Source of the DNA: Symsagittifera roscoffensis
Taxonomy: Eukaryota; Xenacoelomorpha; Acoela; Convolutidae
DNA: 64,000 nt
Assembly (NCBI RefSeq): GCF_963678635.1
Contig: NC_087069.1
Span: 41,220,831 to 41,284,830, forward strand
Direction of reading: 5' to 3'
Positions 56,265-64,000 of this stretch are shown one piece after another; within the stretch, counting starts at the first letter, position 1, and each line of letters begins with the position of its first letter. The position numbers and the translations under genes were made by a program. Below the pieces are notes generated by a model. It saw nothing but the letters and a program-made list of their open reading frames with translations. It was not told the DNA's origin and searched no databases.

Positions 56265-57802
56265 CATTACGAGGCCAAACTGTGCATTCTCTGCATTGTA
56301 AGTAGAATCCGCAACAGGCCCAAATCAGATTTGTCGCGGAATCCGGAACCTTGTTACGTTTCTTTGATCTTTTATGCTGTTTTGGATTCCGCAAACAAAT
56401 ACCTCAACCATTGTACCGCTCAAAATAGCTCGAAAAATAGGCGAATTTGCGGAATCAGCAACTGTACTTGCGGAATCAAGAACAGTTTTTGGAATCCACA
56501 AACAAATGATAAAACATTTGTAACGTTAAATTGAGCTTTTGCGGAATCCGCAACTGTAAGTGGTATCCGCAAATTGTAAGTGGAATCCGCAAATTGTAAG
56601 TGGAATCCGCATTTTCTTTGCGGATTCCCTTTAGATATATTTATATGTGTAGTAGCCTTTAAAAATATATCTTTTAAATACCTTCACTACATTAGATTTC
56701 ACTACAGTAGAAATTTACTAGATTAGAAATTTACTGGAATAGATCAGTGTGTGGGATTAATGGAATCCCAATTACTGACCAGTATTGGGGATCGATGAAA
56801 ACCCGAATACTGAACTAATTCGACGATTTGCTATGCGTTAAGTTTCTAATCACTCTCAACCTAATGACTCCAAATAAAGGATATATTGCATATTTATTCC
56901 ACATTATTCCAGTTTTTGGGGTTCCATCAATCCCAAATACTGACCAGTATTTGCGATCGACGGAATCCCAAATACTGAACTAAATCGACGATTTGCTATG
57001 CGTTGGGTTTCTTATCACTCTCAACCTAATGACTCCAAATAATGGATATATTCCATTTTTATTCCAATTCAATCCAGTTTTTCGGACTTCATCAATCCCA
57101 AATACTGACCAATTTTTGGGATCGATGGAATCCCAAATACTGACCTAATTCGGCGATATGCTGTGTGTTGTGTTCCCATACACTCTCAACCCAATGACTA
57201 CAATTACTGCATTTATTCGGCGTTATGCTTCCAAAATCAGTATTTGGTATTGACGCAATCCCAAATACTGATCTAATTTGTCGATATGATGTGTGTTCAA
57301 TACACTCTGAACTCAATGACTCCAAAGATTGAAACTATTCGGTGTTGTGTTTCCAAAAAGATGACATCCTTCAATTTAGGTAACCAAGGTGTTAAGACTT
57401 GTTCGTGGACTCCGCTGACAATGGTTAAGTCTTTGCTTTTAAATTCCACATTGCTAGAGATGAGAATTTCAGCTCAGCTTTTAATTGTTCATATTCAAGT
57501 TCAGTATTGAACATAATTCGGAATTCACTTACAGTTTGCGGATTCCACTTACGTTTTCCGGAATCCACTAACAGTTGCGGAATCCAGAACGACTAGCTCT
57601 ATTTGTTTGTTGCAGAATCCGCAGTAAAACAAATGTGCCGACAAAATTTATTTTACAGGTAAATGTATGCGGAATCCGCTGATATTTTGTTTGTGGAGTC
57701 CACTTACATTTAGGAACATATTTTAAGACTTGTCTCTGGAATCCGGGAACATACATACACAAAATTGGGCTCCTATCCAGTGCACAGTTTGGCCTCGTAA
57801 TG
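56265..57802. mobile_element. 1.54-kb element with perfect 22-bp inverted ends
   Basis: CATTACGAGGCCAAACTGTG... at 56265-56286 is exactly inverted at 57781-57802. Inside are many GGAATCCGC units in both orientations (56330-56620 and 57530-57740) around a satellite-like block. No transposase is visible. Likely non-autonomous. Confidence 0.6.
56770..57330. repeat. Satellite block, about 165-180 bp units
   Basis: Roughly three and a half diverged units share 'cccaaatactgac', 'cgacgatttgctatgcgtt', 'actctcaacctaatgactcc' and an A/T-rich end. No coding frame is supported. Confidence 0.7.
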
Positions 57803-58403
57803 TTTGATCTGAAGCAATATCCTAAAGCAAGCGAGATTTTGAAGCAACATTTCGAGCGTAATTGGCTTTAAAAAATCTCAAACCGCTAGAATTTCGAACG
57901 TGTTTTCGGGCACAAATTCTCGAACGCGTTAAGGTTGAGTCTCCGTTTGGAATCAGAAATCAAGCAATCATTCCAGTCAGTAAGCAACTTTCATCAATAA
58001 AATTGTAGCTGAAGAGCGCTTCAAGTCTAACAAAACTGTTGATCATGCAGCCCGTTTTCAGACGCCTGACAACGGGCTGCATAGTTCCACGGCTTTCTCG
58101 CAATGAGATTTCGTTTGGTTGTAAATGTAGTAGCTTTTACAATGAATGGAACCTAATTTGCAAACAGTTTATTATGATTATTAATATTTTTATAGTGTTA
58201 GAACATATTTCGTAAGAAAAGCAAATTACAAACCAATTGAAAAATCAATAAAAAATCTTGCCATACTGTCGACAAAAATGGAACAAGTAAAGGGTGAGAA
58301 AGATTGAGCCAAAATGCTATCAGAATGAACAAATAAAAACAAATAATTGAAAACAAATTAACGCTGGTTAAAAAAATCATAATAATCTGAGTTCAAGACA
58401 GAG
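57803..58403. other. Unannotated DNA with a strong hairpin
   Basis: At 58045-58082, ATGCAGCCCGTT and AACGGGCTGCAT are perfect inverted 12-mers around a loop in which TCAG and CTGA can also pair. The rest is AT-rich without a gene. Confidence 0.5.
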
Positions 58404-58767
58404 GTAGCTTACTCATAGAGTAGTTTCAGATAAGGTACACAGTCTGTTCATCATGCTATCTGATTTTCGGCCGGATAGATTCGTGCAACTTCTTAGTCTA
58501 ATACTAATCTTAATCTTACTCTTATATTTCCTAGTCTCAATAGATCTAGTGTACACTGGTATATGCGAGTCGGTCTCTCTGGAGAAGGCAACTGTATTCT
58601 ATGTTAAACTCAAATCTCTCTGGTGCTGAAATTACAAGTAATTTTAGCACTTACAAATAAGTGGGTTGTTAGTTCCAAGGAGTATGATTGGTTAGTTTTC
58701 AATATTTTATAGAAATAAAATATCAGAATTTTATCCATTAACAAATTCTAGTTTAGATCTGGTTCCA
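58404..58767 (-). repeat. Decayed LTR
   Basis: Aligns with 25044-25430, with short deletions. It ends GGTTCCA like the intact LTRs; its left border is uncertain. Confidence 0.75.
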
Positions 58768-59919
58768 TTTTCTACGATCAGATTAATTTTTTAAGCCTCA
58801 TCTGACTTTTTTTTGGTAGTTCTGTTTTAATTCTGATTGTGTGAAATCTGCACGAGGCCTCACATAAGTTATCGAAGGCCTCGTAAGGTTGCAATTAGAA
58901 AAGTAATTACTTGAACTTATTTTTTTTAGATCAGAAGAAGAACAAAGAATGTCAATGGCAGATGAAGGCCTCAAGATGAGGTTTGACCTTTCTGTGTGAA
59001 GTGCCGAGTTAAAAGGATCTGTATGTGAGGTCAATATTGAGTTAGCCATTGTTCTTCTTCAATAGATCCCTTTACTGCGAAGTTGGGTCCATACTTCAAA
59101 ATCAGAGAGGGTTGTGTTTACGGCAACAAATCAATAGATTTGCCATTCCAAAGTCGGAATGTCGTTGAGTTTTCATCTCCCTTTGCTGCTTGATCCGTTT
59201 GCTCTATAAAATCTTATATCATTGAATATTAAATTTATATTTTGTTGGTGGGATCAGTTTAGATGTGATGTTTGTTAATTGTTTTCGCAAAATCGTTTTT
59301 TAGTTTCGAAAGAGTCACTCAGCTTATTTTAAAGAGTCAATCACCCTAGAGCAACTCCCGTCAAAACAAAGTATGATTCATAAGCGTGTTTGTGGGTTAC
59401 GTCCGCTATAGAGCATGCTCAGGCCTTCCTACTGGGTGAGGGAAAATTTTTAGCAGATTCTTTTTTGTGTTCAACCTTTCAATTCATTTTTTAAGGTGTT
59501 TTTCTCTTTTGCTTTGGTTGTAACCTTTTTTCAAGAGTAGAATCATGTGTGTTGGGTTTTTTCTTGACTTTTAAGTGTTTCATTTGGTATCACTATGACT
59601 ATTTGAAATTTACAAAAGAAGCTCACATAAAAAGATTAGTTTTCATGTAATTCATAATCATTTTATTAAATTAATGCTTCGAATTTTTTGACTATTACTT
59701 CAAAAATTTAATTTATAGCGTTTGAGATAAAACTTACTGCGTTGATTATTTTATTTTCTGTGTTAAAAAGTAAAGTTTAAGCTAGAAAGAGTGTTGAAGA
59801 TTTTTTTTGTTTTTTTATCGTTTAGATGAATGATTGATGACATCTAAAAAAATTGAGAAATACATAGAAAAACGATAAATGTCTTGTTTTTTTTTAGTTA
59901 CGAGGGCTCTGCATCAGAT
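58768..59919 (-). other. Decayed 3' untranslated region of the relative
   Basis: Weak matches to 25440-26500 of the large element (for example 'cacaaaagcgt', 'gggttaggcc'-like remnants near 59394). No gene. Confidence 0.45.
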
Positions 59920-60420
59920 AAAAATCCTTGGAGAAGTTAGTTTCAATCGTGTTTGATGTTACGGAAACTTTCACAAACATGCGGATTACGTTTTTAGTAC
60001 GAAGTAGAGGCCAAAGGAGTTCCAGCGCTCTGATGATGTTAATTTTTTTGGTGAGCAGTGAGATTTCATATTTTGAAATTTGAATTAAACAATATAATTT
60101 GCGGCTGAGTACAATGTTTGAACATGCTCTAATAAGGTGATTTCATTGGGCTGTTTTTATTCGTGGGGGACAATTAGCGGGCGTGCGTCATCAATGTTGG
60201 TTAGTGGGTAGAATATATACACTTGTCTGATGGAATCATAATTACGCAGGATGCCGTGGAGATTAGTTGATTTAATAACTTAAGTGAAGTTGAAGAAATA
60301 TGGTGAAGTAAACTTTGAATTAATATTTAAAAAATGGTGTTGTGGGTCAGATGTGTTGGTGAGTTAGATATTTCTTGATGTAATGATCTTGTTTAAAGTT
60401 TTATTATGTGATAGAGTTTG
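59920..60420 (-). pseudogene. Remnant of the downstream-of-env ORF
   Basis: Matches 26980-27470 at DNA level (for example 'ttttagtacgaagtagaggccaaagg' versus 'ttttagtttggagcagtggccaaagc', shown here only as correspondence of position). Frames are broken. Confidence 0.6.
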
Positions 60421-61790
60421 GATATCTTGTTGTTTAAAGTTTCTAATTCCATTAACGGTTTCTTGTGTACTTATAAATGTTGAGTATAAAATTTTATCTC
60501 CTGTTCTATCGTTAAACATTGTGTTCTAATCTAATGGTGTTGCGTCAATAGTGAGAGGAGTTACTCTCAAAAAATCTTATGTACAGAAACAGTGGCAACT
60601 GCCGCAGTTAAAATATCAGTGGTTGCTATTGATATGTAAGAGATGAGACCATTCAGGGTCCCAAAAATTTTCGGTTTGCTCTGCTAATATAAATTCATGG
60701 CCTGAAATTCTTGCTCAGAAATTCTTTCATGATATTGAAATTAATTGTAAATTGTGAACAAAATTGTCGGTTTTGAACCATTCCAGAGGTCGTTGTAGAT
60801 CATGTTTTAAATTTTGTGATATTTAATTCTTCGTGAGTGTTTTACAAATTGTATCTAAAATTGCGAGAAAATGTAGATTTCATGACTTACAGTTGCTTGT
60901 AGAGATGTTTGAGGTTGTAATTTATTTAGTGTTTTTTTTTCAGTTCTAATATGAATAAATAATTTAAATATTAGAGAAAACATCTTTTGTAAAAAATGAA
61001 TTTGCTCGTTGTGAACTTTGATGCTGGAGATTTTTGACACTTTCTGTAAAAACTTTTGAGAAGTCTAGATCTGCGTCATCTGTATGTAATTGATGCGGTG
61101 TTTGATTTGTTTGTGATGGCAAAGTTTCAATAATGAATATTCCGTAATGTGAAGTGATTTCGCAGATTTTTTTTAAATTTTGATTAAGAATTTGTCTTTT
61201 GATTTTTATTTCGGGAAATTACTGCTTACATTGGCTTTTTCCCTTTTCGAATAAATTTGCAATTAAAATACGACAAAAATGCATCTGTCCTCTGGCGGGA
61301 TCACTTTGTGGATGGATGACAAAGGGAAGTATAGTATCATTGCCGAAATGTGTATCTTATTGATCATTTTTTTGACTTTAATTAGTGTTAATGTGTAACT
61401 TTCAACATGTCTTATTGGTTGATTCCAATTATAGAGTCGTATTGGTTAACAATTGCATGATTTTTTTATTCTGCGTTTACCTTTTATATATGATGGCGTT
61501 GTAGTTTCTGATTTAAAAAATTAATTTTGGTCGTTAATTGGGTTTTTTGTCAATTGAGACTTCTAGGTCATGACGTTCTTGTATTGTAGTTGTGTCTGAT
61601 TCCGAAATTACGTTTCGTGATTTTGAAAACCTTCGCGTAAAATTTTGTTTTTGTTTTGCTTTTAATGTAGTTTTTCTTGTGTATCTATCGATTTGATATA
61701 TCCGATTACCTGTCTATGTAGTGTAATTGCAAGGTCTTATCTTTCCTTTTGAATTATTGCAGAATGATTGTTGCAAAATCCAGGGGTTAG
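60420..61790 (-). pseudogene. Remnants of the two leader-proximal ORFs
   Basis: Matches 52060-53440: the C-terminal end of the about 300-aa ORF at 60420, its N-terminal end near 61320, and the basic ORF to about 61790. Many indels and stops. Confidence 0.6.
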
Positions 61791-63122
61791 ATCTTTTTTT
61801 TCTTAAATTGTTACTTCTTACGTTTTTTGTGGGTTATCCTATCCTTGGGGCATAGATTGTCGAGGTTGACGGTTGGAGAGAGCGTATATAAATTCGTTAG
61901 AATGATCTTTATTTTCTCTGTGGCTAAGATTTTTTTAAGGAAAACTCACTTGATCCTAGGGTTTTAGGGTTTTGATTTGTGATCGATAGTTGAAGTTTTG
62001 ATTTGTGATCGATGATTGGAGATTAGTAATTCAATCCACAAGGTTCAAGTATACTTAGAACACAAGTAGATCGTTAGATACTATCACAAAACTTACTCAT
62101 TTTTATATTGTGTTTTAGCCTGGGTCAGTTAAGAGGAAAGGCTCAAATGATAGATGAGTACCGGAAGTTCTTCACTGTTTATCTTAAGTATAATGGTTAA
62201 TTTTCCAAAAAAATTTCTCTTAGTCTTGCGTCTTTGCTATGGGCTGGATAGTGAACCGACAATTTAGGTCGTTAGACACTTTTAACTGTGACATGGAGAG
62301 AACACAATTGTTCAAATTGATCTAAGGGAAGCCTTGATGATCGAATAATTTAAATGAAAGAAAACTATAATTTAAGTTGAAATTTAAAGATCCAAGGAAA
62401 ACCTTGATAATCTGGTTGCAGAGGAATTTTAGATTATCAGAAAACAATGATAGGCCTTGATAGTTTGTAATGTAAAACTTAGGTTAGAGAAACAATTTAA
62501 AAAAGTTGAAAGGTGTGACTTAAGGGTTATTTTTTAATTGATTTTAGTTGTTTAATATTTACAGTTAAGTTTTAGATAACGACGCAAGGATGAAGAAATG
62601 TAAAACAAATCCTTCAGAAACAGGATACTTTTTATAGATTTAATAAAACTAACTTTAATTTTGATACTAAAAAATGTTGTATTTTTTAAAATAAATTACT
62701 CAAACAAATCAAAATAATTACGGCAGATTTGATAAAAGAAACGACTTGTGTATATTCTTATCAGTCGTTATTATTGTTTTATAGTATAGCTACAAAGTAT
62801 CAAGCGGTTTATCGCCACGAAAATAAATTATTGCTCCAAGTAATTTTTTTTTCAAGTGAGAGAATGAAAATCTAATGCATAGAGTATTCTGACGACATAT
62901 ACTTTTTGGGTTCCTGTCGTGTCACTATGTAGAAGATTGGTCTGCTGTTCAGTTTTGACCTGATATTTGCGTATCGTTTGAAATATCGGAGTAGAACTAT
63001 CGAGACACAGAGATATTTCTATTAGATTGTCTATGCCATCAAAGAATTTGTAAATTTTTAGTCGTTTATTTCTAATTCTAATTTTCTAAAAATTCGTTAG
63101 TTAAGGTCTTGTTCGAGACTTC
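61791..63122 (-). other. Leader of the relative with hairpin repeats
   Basis: Corresponds to 53445-54670. Units near 62319, 62389 and 62450 match the leader hairpin motif, and 62920-63120 matches the PBS-proximal part. Confidence 0.55.
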
Positions 63123-63205
63123 TGGTCGCACCAGATGAGCTATATGCCAGGAGTAGCATACTCATAGAGTGATTTTAAATTCGTGCAACTTCGTATTCTG
63201 ATAGA
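63123..63205 (-). repeat. PBS and truncated LTR start
   Basis: TGGTCGCACCA (63123-63133) is followed by TGAG... matching the LTR's inner end for about 60 bp. It then jumps into leader-type sequence. Confidence 0.6.
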
Positions 63206-64000
63206 GTTTGAGGTCATCAGACACTTCAAACTATGATGTAGGAAGAACAAACTTGTTTTGATTGATCCAAGGAAAGCCTTGATGCTCAGAAGTTTAAGTG
63301 AAATGAAATGTAATTTAAGTGAATTTGAAGATCGAAGAAAAATTTTGATGTCCGTTTATGAAATAAAAGTATATTATTGAAAAGCAAGGATAAGCCTTGA
63401 TAAGTTTTATGTAAAAACTTAAGTTTTAAGAAAATTGAAGAGATAGAATTTAAATGGTATTAATTCTTTGAATTAATGCGGTTATGTTTTAGGGGACAAA
63501 ACTGAGATGAAGAAAAGATGATTTGTATTTATTTTAATGAAACTAATTATAAAAAAATTTTTAACTACATTTTGTATTTTTTATTCTATAAACTATTTGT
63601 GCAAGACCTTGTTTACTGCAGATTTCAAAAGAACGGATTGTGTGCTCTTTATCAGTTGTTAGTTTTTGAATATAAGGTATAACACCAAAAAATTATTGAA
63701 GAAATTTTGTTTAAATGTTTTTCATGTTAATAAATAAAATTTCAAATTAACTGCACAAAATAATCTGAATACAAACACTTGTTCCAGTTTTTGTCGTACT
63801 ATCATGAAGTAGATCGGTTCTTCTCTTATTCGTTGTTCACGCCATGATTTTGGTCTTCTTGCAATACCTGTTTTTTTTTGTATTATTTAAAATATTGGCG
63901 TAGACTTATTGAGACGTAGAGACATTTCTACTAAATTGTCTCTTCCATCTAACAATATACCATTTTGCTATTGTCTAATTCTAATTTCCTAAATCTCAGT
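63206..64000 (-). other. Second leader segment, cut by window end
   Basis: Leader-type sequence recurs: hairpin units at 63264 and 63384, and 63780-64000 matching 54400-54650. A further PBS and LTR should lie just beyond the window. Confidence 0.5.

Larger units (their letters stand above)
58404..63205 (-). mobile_element. Older, internally deleted relative of the giant LTR element
   Basis: A decayed LTR (58404-58767) is followed by sequence like the 336-aa ORF, then directly by sequence like the leader-proximal ORFs, the leader with hairpin repeats, and a PBS plus LTR start (63123-63205). Gag, pol and env are missing, so an internal deletion of more than 10 kb joined the ORF-3' side to the ORF-5' side near 60420. 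All frames are broken. Confidence 0.7.

Noticed and set aside
56217-56534. 105-codon frame starting with Cys-rich sequence
   Set aside because: It runs across the end of the inverted-repeat element and into GGAATCCGC repeats. No family resemblance.

Overview
The window is AT-rich eukaryotic DNA, most likely from an invertebrate animal. The evidence is GT-AG introns, a ZU5-domain gene, MITE-like repeats, a Polinton/Maverick-type element and a Metaviridae (Ty3/gypsy)-like element with an Env. Some details look nematode-like (TTTTCAG acceptors, and one TTTCAG a few bases before a start codon). The taxon cannot be fixed from the sequence alone.

Region 1 (1-7813) is host DNA. It holds dispersed G-tract repeats, a 649-bp MITE-like element with TAATCGATTA palindromes (508-1156), and a four-exon minus-strand gene (1287-5638, 498 aa). 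That gene joins a PD-(D/E)XK-like domain, with an apparently lost ExK motif, to a C-terminal ZU5-like domain.

Region 2 (7820-24246) is a 16.4-kb element with 3.8-kb terminal inverted repeats that begin 5'-AG. A perfect 6-bp duplication (CAAAAT) flanks it. These are Polinton/Maverick hallmarks, but I see no DNA polymerase B, retroviral-like integrase, packaging ATPase, protease or capsid gene. It carries instead a spliced C2H2 zinc-finger gene in each TIR, PC4-like proteins in a recent 2,091-bp tandem duplication, a small membrane protein and an acidic protein in an older duplication, and a divergent gene. CCAAT/ATTGG arrays and a CArG/AP-1 intergenic region lie beside these genes. This is the best candidate here for an undescribed system.

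Region 3 (25021-55101) is one very large minus-strand LTR element. It has 410-bp TG...CA LTRs, a primer-binding site, and Gag, protease, RT/RNase H and integrase segments. Two small membrane ORFs, a Ser/Pro-rich ORF, an Env resembling chuvirus/mononegavirus glycoproteins, two ORFs before gag and one after env complete it. Its interior holds an 11.36-kb tandem duplication without an LTR between the copies, so the unduplicated element would be about 18.7 kb. Several lesions are shared by both internal copies, so the element was already damaged when it duplicated.

Region 4 (55102-64000) holds a 1.54-kb element with perfect 22-bp inverted ends around a satellite block, a strong short hairpin, and an older, internally deleted relative of the large LTR element that runs off the window end.
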